This document shows positions 1 to 9,240 of a DNA stretch of 64,000 nt, in pieces. Both the position numbers and the translations under genes were made by a program. Every line of letters starts with the position of its first letter. The first letter of the stretch is position 1. Source of the DNA: Symbiodinium natans (lineage: Eukaryota; Sar; Dinophyceae; Suessiales; Symbiodiniaceae); assembly GCA_905221605.1 (NCBI GenBank), contig CAJNDS010002078.1, positions 186,001-250,000 of the forward strand, read 5' to 3'. The notes beneath the pieces were generated by a model. That model saw only the letters and a program-made list of their open reading frames with translations. It was not told the DNA's origin and ran no database searches.

Positions 1-153
1 TGATAATGGCTGGCTTTGACTTGTCTTGTGCTAGATGATGCTCTGCACTCCGGTGTCCCCTCGTTCCCCCGAACCAGGATAAACACATGCATCCTTCTGC
101 AAGACGGAGGCTAGGAGAACCCTTCGTGATGTGAGACCAGCAGCTCCGACGTC

Positions 154-288
154 ATGCCTGGCTCGAAAGGCATTCTTCTTGCTTGCCACCCAGTGCCTGT
201 AGCCGCTTGGGCCATGCGCTTTGCGGAGCTGGCACAGGCGAACGTGCGCCCCGACGTCATCTTGCTGGGTGACGGTGCCCTGACATGA
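154..288 (+). CDS. Short conserved open frame of unknown function, copy 1
   Basis: A 45-codon frame starting at ATG 154 and ending TGA 286-288. It contains the stretch AWAMRFAELAQANVRPDVIL followed by LGDG. It is present in both tandem copies with few changes (CHPVPV here, CHQVAV in copy 2). A possible GT donor (GACG|GTGCCC) lies near its end, so it may be an exon rather than a complete product. I do not recognise the family. It lies about 1 kb upstream of the ankyrin-like exon on the same strand and could belong to the same gene. Confidence 0.35.
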   Translation: MPGSKGILLACHPVPVAAWAMRFAELAQANVRPDVILLGDGALT

Positions 289-500
289 AAGGCCTTGCGC
301 CTTGTACCCCCGGTTCAGTGTCCATAACGACTAGGAGGGTTGCACAATTGTCGTTCCCAAAACGGACATCTCCCAGCGCGTATGTCATGGTCCGCAAAAG
401 GCCTGGATTTTTCCTCACGCTATGCTTCGAAGAAGCCACACAAGACTTGACACTTTCGGCCACGAAGAATGTCAAATTCTGGGACAACCATCAAGTGTTA

Positions 501-1015
501 TTTGCAGATGCTTGCTCGCACCACCTCGGCAGCCAGACCGGCTCAAGCCACATGGCGTGCATGTCCAGTGGGTCAAGGAAGAGACACCGGAGAGCGGCCG
601 ACGCGTAAACCCGAAACCGTGACTGAACCCACAGCCCAGGCGGTGCAAACCCTTTCTTGTGCTCTTGACCGTGTTCGTGGGCTTGTTTGTGGGCTTCCGC
701 GTGAAGCTTAGGTGGGGTGGGAGGCGCCAAAAGGGCAAGATATTTTTATCGAAGGCAGGGTTCTCCGAATTCTCCCACCCGCGAACAGGAGGGACTTTTC
801 CGCAGGGGGGGTTCCAAGAGAGAGCTTCCAAAGAAATTCTCTCCGACAGGTTTCGGGGGCTGTTCAGGTGTTCCAGCCAAACATGCCAAGCAGCTTTTCA
901 ACGGTTTTGCTTGCTCTGTGGGACCCGCCCACACACTGCCCGTAAGCACATTTGGCAGCGCTCACGGAAAAGCGGTTGATGCGTTGGTGTGTGAGACCGG
1001 AGGCCGAGGGTAATT
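501..1015. other. 514-base segment present only in duplication copy 1
   Basis: Copy 2 passes directly from GTGTTAA to TAGTAGGCC, whereas copy 1 has about 514 extra bases in between. The segment is bounded by similar short sequences, TTATTTGCAG at its left end and TAATTTGTAG at its right end. This suggests either an insertion with a target duplication or a deletion between short direct repeats. No convincing protein is visible inside it. Confidence 0.6.
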
Positions 1016-1239
1016 TGTAGTAGGCCGACGCAGGTCGTAAAAAAGCACGTGCAGCAATACTTGAAAGGTGGGAGAAAAAGCGGAGCATGTGGGCTTAAAG
1101 CGGAAAAACATAAGCACACACGCATGGGTAATATACCGACAACGACGATAACATCGGTGAAGCCATGTTTTGTTTGTTCTCTTGGTATTTCTAGGTTTTG
1201 CCTTCCCCATAGCTAAGGCCGCACGGTGCACGAGGCAGG

Positions 1240-1952
1240 CCTTGCCAAGCTGGACACGCAGGTGAACTACACACCGACGCCTACGTCCTCGACGGAGTGT
1301 CCCGAGGAGGAGCTCCTGGACCTGGGCAGCTTCGAGGAAGACGAAGCCGAGGAAGCCGAGGAAGCCGAGGAAGGCGAGGAAGGCGAAGGCGAGGAGGAAG
1401 AGGAAGCGGACCGGCAGGGCACAGCCCCGGTGATCAGCAGCGCCAGCTTTCTTCGGCGCCAGCGGCTTCAAGAGGAGCGCCGACAGCTGGTGCACGAATT
1501 CCTGGCGAAGCAGGGCTTCCAGGAGGTCAACACGCCCAAGTCGGTCTGCACCGCGTCCTTCTTCAGCAAGGAGACCATCTACCCCATCCACCGCGCGGCG
1601 CAGCTGGGAACCTTGGCGCTATTGCAGTAGCACGGCCATGCACGACAGTTGATCATGATGCGGCTTGCCCGGCGGTTGCCCACGCCAGTTTCTCAGCGAC
1701 GCCCCGCCTGGAATTCGAGGTCACCACCGCATGGTCCGCGAGCTGCTGCGGCTGGGTGCCGACCCCGAAGTGAGAACATCCCGCGGGAGGACAGCGTACG
1801 ACCTCGCTGCCCAAGAGAACAAGTTCAACTCGCACGGCATGGTCGCTAGGCCCGCAAAGCGCCAGAAAAGCAGAGCTCACAGTTTTGGTTCAGCCCAGCT
1901 CTTAGGTCCTCGATCTGCTCTCTGGGAAGTGGAACGTCATGTCCTTGCGTGA
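1240..1952 (+). CDS. Acidic ankyrin-repeat-like protein, copy 1 (5' partial, two exons)
   Basis: The reading frame is open through about 1,226-1,630, but no ATG begins it. Coding probably enters at an AG|G acceptor near 1,240 or 1,262, so the 5' end is missing. It encodes a Thr/Pro segment, a Glu-rich acidic tract (about 35 residues), and a basic helical stretch with FLRRQRLQEERRQLVHEFL. Then comes an ankyrin-like helix pair: YPIHRAAQLG, and after the intron, MVRELLRLGADPEVRTSRG plus TAYDLAAQ. The two halves join in frame only if 1,608-1,719 is removed as a GA-AG intron. The frame ends at TGA 1,950-1,952 after a basic tail. Ankyrin repeats mediate protein binding; the partner is unknown. Copy 2 has a shorter acidic tract but is otherwise the same. 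Confidence 0.6.
1608..1719 (+). other. GA-AG intron of the ankyrin-like gene (copy 1)
   Basis: Removing these 112 bases (starting GAACC, ending TCGAG, exon resuming with G) restores an uninterrupted ankyrin repeat (AAQLG then HHRMVREL). Leaving the intron in gives a stop soon after 1,607. The same 112-base interval, 3,991-4,102, does the same in copy 2. GA donors and AG|G acceptors are known non-canonical dinoflagellate splice sites. The boundary could slide by one base because of the GGG run. Confidence 0.6.
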
Positions 1953-1961
1953 TCTGATGGT

Positions 1962-2949
1962 GAGCCTCGGCCGCGAGGGAAAAGAGAAACCCACTAACTA
2001 TCCTAAAGTAGTCCCCACAAAGTGTCCTGCCCCACCCCAGAGAATCACGCATGCAGTGCCCATCAACTTGGCTAGTTTTTAGGGTGGAGATGTTCGAAGT
2101 ATTATCGAGTCTTTGTTCTCTGCACCTCCCTCTTGCTCTCTCTTGCTGAGTCTTTGTTCAGGTAAGCCTCAGCAAGGCTGACGATCAGAAGCCCCAAGGA
2201 CCGCCGCCGGCTTTTCTTTTCGTGGCAGCGGAGTGCTGACCAGCTGAGGACCCATATGCACCAGCGCTTCTAAGAAGCGTTGAACTTTTTCACCGCATCG
2301 CTCTCACGGCTGAAAGTTTCGGGCATCCAGCTAAGCGCTGGTGTACTTTGCTGCACAAATGAGTATGCTCCGCACTTTCGCTGCAGTAGCTGTCCAAAAT
2401 CCTTTCATGGGCTTCTCACATGCAAAGCTGGCATCCACGATCCTTGAGCCAAAGTTTTTTGGGGGGGGGGTACGCGACGTTGTTGGGAGGCATTGTAATG
2501 AACGCAGAATGACAAACCACATGTGACTGCCCTGGAACAGGTTCAATTGATGTGATGCTGGCTTGTGCACACGGATAAGGTAAAGACGGACAGGAGAAGA
2601 CAACGTTGTCACACTGCCAGCAGCACACGAAGTTAGTCTTCTGATTTGGATGCAAACAAGAACTGGCATCCCTGTCAGGAGATTTAGAGTTTGCGTACAT
2701 AATATACGCGACCTCCTGTGAAAGCGCGTTGCTTCAGCTGCTCATTCTGAGCTGTGGGGCTGTTCAGGCGCGACTTCAGTGCGTGCACTGCTGACCGGCA
2801 TGCGAAAGGCATGCCGGTGTTCATTTTTTGGCCGGCAAGCTTGAGACCTGCACGACTTGGCCCATCAATTGTTTGTTGCTGCAGGCTCTGAGGCCGTTTC
2901 CCTGGGGAAGCGGATGAGGGGTGTTCAGCTTGGAAGCTGTTGAAATGGC
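1962..2949. other. Spacer between tandem copies, no gene seen
   Basis: Unrelated to the duplicated unit. It has a ten-base G run at about 2,461 and a short self-complementary stretch around GGCATGCGAAAGGCATGCC (about 2,799-2,817). No protein family was recognised in any frame. Confidence 0.5.
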
Positions 2950-3102
2950 TGATAATGGCTGGCTTTGACTTGTCTTGTGCTAGATGATGCTCTGCACTCC
3001 GGTGTCCCCTCGTTCCCCCGAACCAGGATAAACACATGCATCCTTCTGCAAGACGGAGGCTAGGAGAACCCTTCGTGATGTGAGACCAGCAGCTCCGACG
3101 TC

Positions 3103-3237
3103 ATGCCTGGCTCGAAAGGCATTCTTCTTGCTTGCCACCAAGTGGCTGTAGCCGCTTGGGCCATGCGCTTTGCGGAGCTGGCGCAGGCGAACGTGCGCCC
3201 CGACGTCATCTTGCTGGGTGACGGTGCCCTGACGTGA
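3103..3237 (+). CDS. Short conserved open frame of unknown function, copy 2
   Basis: Counterpart of the frame at 154-288, also 45 codons, with its stop at 3,235-3,237. The length and reading frame are kept although a few codons differ. This is mild support for coding, but the copies are too similar overall for the argument to be strong. Function is unknown. Confidence 0.35.
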   Translation: MPGSKGILLACHQVAVAAWAMRFAELAQANVRPDVILLGDGALT

Positions 3238-3649
3238 AAGGCCTTGCGCCGTGCAGCCCCGGTGCTGTGTCCATAACGAATGGGAATGACTGGGAGGGTG
3301 GCACGATTGTCTTTCCCGGCTTCGTGTAAAATGGACATCTGCCAGTGCGTCTCCAGCGGCCCGCGAAAGGCCAATTTTTCTGACTTTACTCTCCGATGTA
3401 GCCACAAAAGACTTGACCCTTTCGGCGTCGAACAATGTCAACTTCTGGGACAACCATCAGGTGTTAATAGTAGGCCGACCCAGGCCGTAAAACAGCGCGT
3501 GCAGACATACTTGAAAGGTGGGAGAAAGAGCGGAGCAGGTGGGCTTCACTGCGTAAAAGAGGTACGAAAATGTGGTTGGCTCAATGAACATGCGCCGATA
3601 ACATCGTTGAAACCGTGCCTCGCTAAGGCCTCACGGTGCACGAGGCAGG

Positions 3650-3737
3650 CCTTGCCAAGCTGGACACGCAGGTGAACTACACACCAACGCCTACGTCGAC
3701 GGTGTGTCCCGAGGAGGAGCTCCTGGACCTGGAGGAA

Positions 3738-3769
<32 letters not shown>

Positions 3770-4335
3770 AGGCGAGGAGGAAGAGGAAGCGGACCGGCAG
3801 GGCACAGCCCCGGTGATCAGCAGCGCCAGCTTTCTTCGGCGCCAGCGGCTTCAAGAGGAGCGCCGACAGCTGGTGCACGAATTCCTGGCGAAGCAGGGCT
3901 TCCAGGAGGTCAACACGCCCAAGTCGGTCTGCACCGCGTCCTTCTTCAGCAAGGAGACCATCTACCCCATCCACCGCGCGGCGCAGCTGGGAACCTTGGC
4001 GCTATTGCAGTAGCACGGCCATGCACGACAGTTGATCATGATGCGGCTTGCCCGGCGGTTGCCCACGCCAGTTTCTCAGCGACGCCCCGCCTGGAATTCG
4101 AGGTCACCACCGCATGGTCCGCGAGCTGCTGCGGCTGGGTGCCGACCCCGAAGTACGAACATCCCGCGGGAGGACAGCGTACGACCTCGCTGCCCAAGAG
4201 AGCAAGTTCAACTCGCACGGCATGGTCGCTAGGCCCGCAAAGCGCCAGAAAAGCAGAGCTCACAGTTTTGGTTCAGCCCAGCTCTTAGGTCCTCGATCTG
4301 CTCTCCGGGAAGTGGAACGTCATGTCCTTGCGTGA
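3650..4335 (+). CDS. Acidic ankyrin-repeat-like protein, copy 2 (5' partial, two exons)
   Basis: Second copy of the gene described at 1,240-1,952. Exon 1 runs to 3,990, the GA-AG intron is 3,991-4,102, and exon 2 runs 4,103-4,335. The Glu-rich tract is about nine residues shorter, an in-frame change consistent with slippage at GAGGAAGCC/GAGGAAGGC repeats. Substitutions are few (for example AAQES for AAQEN, and ALREV for ALWEV near the C-terminus). Both copies keep open frames, so neither is obviously a pseudogene. The tandem arrangement fits recent gene duplication, common in dinoflagellates. Confidence 0.6.
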
Positions 4336-4340
4336 TCTGA

Positions 4341-7060
4341 GAGCCTCGTCCCAACAGGGCCCGCTGATGCCCGAGAATTGGAAAAAACATATTGGCTTGT
4401 ATTAGAAGCTACTGGGAAGATTCTGGGGAAGTTATAGGAAGTTGGTGCGGCAAGTGCTGCACTTGGAAAACACGGAGCCCTTTGCACGCGTCTAAGGATC
4501 AGATGACCCTTTCACCAGGTGAGTCCAGCTGCGCTGCTGGTGTTTCATTTTCCGGCAACGTCTTAAGCAGTGCTCATGACTTGTTTCGCATGTGAGTTGA
4601 GCTCACGGCTTGCAGGGTTACAAATATGAGCCTGAATCAAACTCATCCATTTTTTGAGATTGTCTACTTGGAACTTGGAACACCCCAACCTGAAGCCGTT
4701 GGTTGCTCCAGGGGTACTCTCTCGGACCTGGTCTTGGTCTGGGGGGTGGGTACTGTTGAGAGTCTCCTCAGGATTCTCTGCAGGTGGGCACTGTCTGCGA
4801 GATTGCGGGGCTTCGCAAGCATACATTCTCTGAGGGCTCCAGGGGTTTCTCTGCAGATTTTTTTGGGGGCGACGGTGCTCCAGGGGTGCCTTGTTCTCGG
4901 AGCCTCGCGCTCAGTCAGCCCTTTCCCACTCATAGTCCCATTGGCAGTCTGGGTCTCCATCGCCATCCTGGTCCAGGTGTACAACTTTTGTCGCAAGGTG
5001 GATCCTGGTCGGAATCACTTCAGAAGTATTCAGAACTAGGCTGCACAAGCAAGCCTAAAGACGCTGGACCTTGTGTTCACGTCGGCTGCTGTTGCTAAGG
5101 GGGGTTTGATTCAGGTCAGAGGTTCACATAAACACATGGAGGCCAAACAGTGCCTTTGCTTTTAGTCAAACTGGTAAGGGCATCCAGAATCGAAAGATTG
5201 AAGCAGAATTGGTCAGAAACTGCAGGGTGGCGGGGCGAGGGGGGCGGGGTGGAGGGGTTGAGCAAAGGGCTTTCAGCAGGAGGAAAATGGCGGTTGGGGG
5301 TTAGAACAAATAGGAGGGTCAACGAATACTTTGGAAGGTCACGGTTCCCTCCTGTATCCATAAATGTAGTTCTTGTGAGTTTAGGTATTTTCCTTTAGGA
5401 ACTCAAGTGTATTGATTGGGTGTCCGTATAGGGACACCAACCATAAGAACCCTACACAATGTGCAGGTTGCCATTAAGAAAGCTGACCTGTGGCTCAACG
5501 CACGATGACTTGTCCAGCTTGGGACATGTGTAGCATTCGGCTGTCCAGGCACTCTCGCACTGAAGGAGTATCGGCATGCTCTGTGACGGGCAACTTTAAG
5601 CAACCAAGTGCGACTGTACTGGTACTGTATTCCCAAATTCCATGACCGGGCGACGCATTTGACTGCCGATGACTGCTCCATTGGTGCCATGAGCTGGCTA
5701 TGCACAGCACTACTCTCATCTGAAATGTCCAAACAAGCCTAGTGCTCGTATAGCCAGCGGCAGATGCAACGCTGCAATGCAGCATGCTGGACTGTCCTTC
5801 CCCAACTTTACTGCAATGTTTGTCTAGAGGCAGAAGCCCAGACACACCTGAAGCCGATAGTCAACCTTAACATAGGGTGCGCTCTTGCAGTCGGATAAGG
5901 ATCTGACTTCGCGCAGGCCTCTACAGTGCGCAGCTTACAGCTCTTGCTAGCTAAGCTGCTGTTTTTGAATGCCGGCTTCCGTGAAGGAGACTTGTTTTAC
6001 AGTTTTTGCACGAGCCGGCAGACGCTGCACGTAGTTAGCTTTGAACTTTGGTGGCCTTTTTCTCGTCAGTTGTTTAAGTTCTTCTCGGATGCGCAAGAAC
6101 ATATAGTGCGGTGGAAGCATCTTGGTTCATGCAGTTCTTCTGGAAGGTTCGAGCATCTGAAGAATATTGGCGCAGGCCCCTACTCCATATTTGCCAGCAC
6201 AATTTCAACTTCAAACCCAAGCTGGCGTTGGACGGTCCGGATCGGCTGAGTGTCAGGTGGACGAGCACTTGCTATCCAACCTTATTGGATATCGGAAAGT
6301 TTGGTGTTGCAGCTTCCTTGGTCAAGGCTGGTTCAATGTGTTCCCTGGCACGTGCCACTCAGTTGTATCTGTCACTTGCCGGGATGCAGACGCATGGTCG
6401 TGAAGGCCGCCTGCACAAGTCATGTAGGTGGATTATGAGGTATATGCGGCATTGATCCCTACGGCAGCGGTGAACATGCTGACCCGTCGCCTCCAGATCA
6501 TGAGTTGGCATATGCGCCAAAGTTAGGATCAGTTGCAGTGCCCATGATGCAGCTCTGTGGCCCAGATATTCAGCTTTGGCCATGAGCCCTTCCCAAGCGC
6601 CGCAGAGCGTTGCAGCGGCTGGAGATGTGGCATGGACCCAAGTGACCCCAAGTTTGACGAGAGGGGGAATGTGCAGGTAACGGGTCAGATGTGCCTTGAG
6701 TCCGCTCGCCCAATCAGATCACCCATTCAGATCAAGCCTGCATTTGAGTGAGCTCATCCGTTTGGCACGTTTCGGATCCCGGACAGCACTAGTCTTGAAT
6801 GCTTCAGCCATGGATGGGCTTTTAGTTATGTGATTCAGGCTGCAGGAAGTGTGGCAACGTGTGGCTCTCTGCTCTCTGGGGCGTTAAGCTTGGTACAGTT
6901 GGTGTGAAGTGCAGCGTGTCAGTGCATGTCACGTCGTTGCCGGAAAGCACTGCTAACTGGAGAGGAGCCTGAGAAGGCTAGTGGCAAGAAATTCGGGTTT
7001 CGGTCTAGGGGGTTTGCTCCTCTTTTCTTGCGGCAGTCGCAGGTCCCTGCTTCCGTTCTT
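4341..7060. other. Stretch with no supported gene
   Basis: Several frames stay open for about 100 codons (for example the minus strand at 5,403-5,845 and the plus strand at 5,926-6,249). None shows a recognisable motif, and neighbouring frames on both strands are equally open. Exons of an unknown gene cannot be excluded. Confidence 0.4.
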
Positions 7061-7083
7061 CGGGTTTAGGGTTTAGGGTTTAG
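7061..7083 (+). repeat. Interstitial telomere-like TTTAGGG repeats
   Basis: Three consecutive TTTAGGG units, the plant/dinoflagellate-type telomere heptamer, directly abut the left end of the inverted repeat at 7,082-7,352. Single or double copies of the same heptamer occur elsewhere (about 20,480-20,545, 30,470, 61,395). Confidence 0.7.
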
Positions 7084-7352
7084 GTCTTCCCAATGACTTG
7101 AAGAAAAGTGGGATGTATAACAGAACTCAAGATCATAAGTTATTCTTCGGTTTCGGTGCTTAGGGCTCCGGGTTCCGGGGGCCGACATCTGGGTGGGGCA
7201 AATCCCATAAACTCTTGGGTTCTAAGGGGTTTGCCCTAGCCAGATTTCGGCCCCGATTCCCGAGCCCTAAGCACCGAAACCGAAGAGAATATGATAATCT
7301 TGAGTTCCGCTATTTTTCCGACGTTCTTCAATGACTGGGAATGGGAAGACCT
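7082..7352. mobile_element. Imperfect 271-bp inverted repeat (MITE-like hairpin)
   Basis: The left end AGGTCTTCCCAATGACTTGA pairs with the right end (reverse complement AGGTCTTCCCATTCCCAGTC, then ATTGAAGAA, with small gaps). Inner matches include TTCGGTTTCGGTGCTTAGGG on one arm against its complement on the other, and GGGCAAAT against ATTTGCCC-like sequence near the centre. The centre is a loop of about 20 bases around 7,215-7,235. The arms have diverged by substitutions and small indels. There is no coding capacity. No clear target duplication is visible. A MITE, a hairpin non-coding RNA locus or an old palindrome are all possible. Confidence 0.7.
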
Positions 7353-7390
7353 TGCCGTGATCCAATCGTACGGCTGCTGATCCAGGAAGC

Positions 7391-7422
7391 CCCACTACAT
7401 GTCACTACATGTCACTACATGT
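7391..7422 (+). repeat. 10-bp minisatellite, three copies
   Basis: Three tandem copies of CACTACATGT. Plain tandem repeat with no coding role seen. Confidence 0.85.
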
Positions 7423-9127
7423 GCACTGAAATGCAGTCGTGGATCTGGATCGGACGATCCGAGTGCGACGTTCCAGCTCACGGAACCCAGTGAGCCGAAA
7501 TCACTTAGCCGAGTCGTTGCCCTACCACGAGAGGGACGCTACGCAGCTTTCTGCGCCTTTCGCATTCTTTTTCCCTCCATGCCTTACTTCGCTGGATTCC
7601 GAGATGTGCGCAGCGACGGCCGACCTGGAGACAGCGTTGACGGGTTTGTTTTCAGAGGCTGGGATCAGTGGTGCCAATTGTGGAAGGTGTCAAAGGTTGG
7701 GGCTAATCGTGGTAGTCTGGATGCCCATTGGCAGTGAGGAAGTCCTCGGTTACGGTTGCTCCTCTCGGTTACGGTTGCTCTTCCCAACCGTCAGATCGCA
7801 TCCCAATCACTGCATGAGCATAGTGTGAGTGCTCACTTCACAGTGATTGTCAGGTGGGCAGCGTGCTTCACATTCCCGATGCCAGGCAGTGCAGGGCTTG
7901 AAAAGGCAGATGCAGTCAGGACTGGCTCTCTAATCTTTGTGACATCTTGTTCCGAGCTCCAAATAAAGCCCTTCAAGTGCTGCAAAGTCGCCCAGTCGCC
8001 CACCCCTAAAAAGTGGGCTTCACATGGCTTCACTTCCCCCAAGTGCACTTTAAGCGCGCCTGGAAGTCGGCGAGACGAGCCCCTGCTGGCCCTTATACGG
8101 CGCTCCTCCAGCTCGCAGGGAGCAGGGGAGCCCAGAAGAAGGCGGCGTTAACGCGTGGGATAAGGTTTCAGGGTTTCGGTCTTTCAGCAGCACACGATGC
8201 TGCGGGGTGGTGTTGGTAGGGTTGGCTTGGGGGTTCGCGTGGGTTGATGGTCTGAGTAGAGGGGTTGTGTTTTTTGAAGTTCGTAGGTTTTAGATGTCCG
8301 AGGAGGTGTGCATTTGGAGAGCAATCTGGAACAAGGCCATGAAGTACCTTGATTTCTCCACTAAGTTCCAAACAGACAGATGGAACCGTCCAGGGCAAAA
8401 ACATGGGCTGGTGACGACGAGGCGTTGGTGCGACTGCAGCACTTCACTTCTTCAGTAGTGCTTACGGCCTACTCGACAACGAAGACAGAGACTGGTGGCG
8501 CTGGAATTCAGTATGCCCAGGTCCATGAGTTAGTTGACCCACTGGCGTGGTGTAGCTCACGGTCAGGAACAGCATCATGAAGATTCAACATTGCCACAGG
8601 CAATGGTCCTGTTTTGACACCGACACAGTTGCTGGATGGATGTTCAGCTCTGAGATCGAGCAGCGCTTCCTCTCGAACGTTGAAGCGCTACGATTCAACG
8701 TTCCTGACTTCAAGAATGATGGGAGAGTCACGAGTTGTGCAATGCACGTCGCAAGACGGGAGAAGTACCTGGGCGACAGTGTAGGAAGATGTGCTCCGGA
8801 GGGTTGAGGACGTAGACCCTAGAACAACTAAGCCCGGGACTTCGAACCTTGAATCCGAAGTTCTAGGGGCAGCAAAGGAGCCTGCCGCTTTCTCTAACCT
8901 TTCTTCGCCCGGGAGTTTTCGCTTCTATTTCTTTCAACTGCCGAGTGTACTGCAGTGGCCTACAGTAGGCAGTCTACCATCTGGCTTAAACCCTAAGCAT
9001 CCCCAAACTCGAGACTCCGGTGTGTGGCTTTTGTGCTCCAAGATCTCCCTCAGCGCCACGGACTTCAGCGGCCTCTTCAGGGCAGAGCTCGGGTTCGAGG
9101 CAAGGCCGGAAGGACACATAAGCAGGA
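7423..9127. other. Stretch with no supported gene
   Basis: Open frames up to about 130 codons exist (7,439-7,828, 7,756-8,151, 8,791-9,222) without motifs or consistent codon pattern. Possible short exons cannot be told from background. Confidence 0.4.
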
Positions 9128-9129
9128 GC

Positions 9130-9197
9130 TTTGTATACATATATATCTATGTATACAAATACATACGTTTACCCCTACATATATATATATATATGAG
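9130..9197. repeat. TA-rich microsatellite
   Basis: Runs of (TA)n with ATACATACG interruptions, just before the start of the AT-rich satellite block. Confidence 0.8.
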
Positions 9198-9240
9198 AGA
9201 GGCACCTTTCGGGTCTATTTAGCTTTATATTTCTTTTAGT

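Larger units (their letters stand above)
1..1961. repeat. Segmental tandem duplication, copy 1
   Basis: Sequence from base 1 reappears at 2,950 with a constant offset of 2,949 for the first 500 bases, and again after a 514-base indel. Similarity ends at the shared ...GCGTGATCTGA at about 1,961 and 4,339. Identity is very high in the ankyrin-like coding part and lower in the middle. The copy may begin upstream, outside the window. It carries a short open frame (154-288) and an acidic ankyrin-like gene (about 1,240-1,952). Confidence 0.93.
2950..4340. repeat. Segmental tandem duplication, copy 2
   Basis: Direct repeat of 1-1,961, separated from it by about 990 bases of unrelated DNA. It lacks the 501-1,015 segment of copy 1, differs in the stretch before the acidic exon, and has a shorter acidic Glu-rich tract. 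The coding part is otherwise almost identical, including the 112-base GA-AG intron. Confidence 0.93.
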
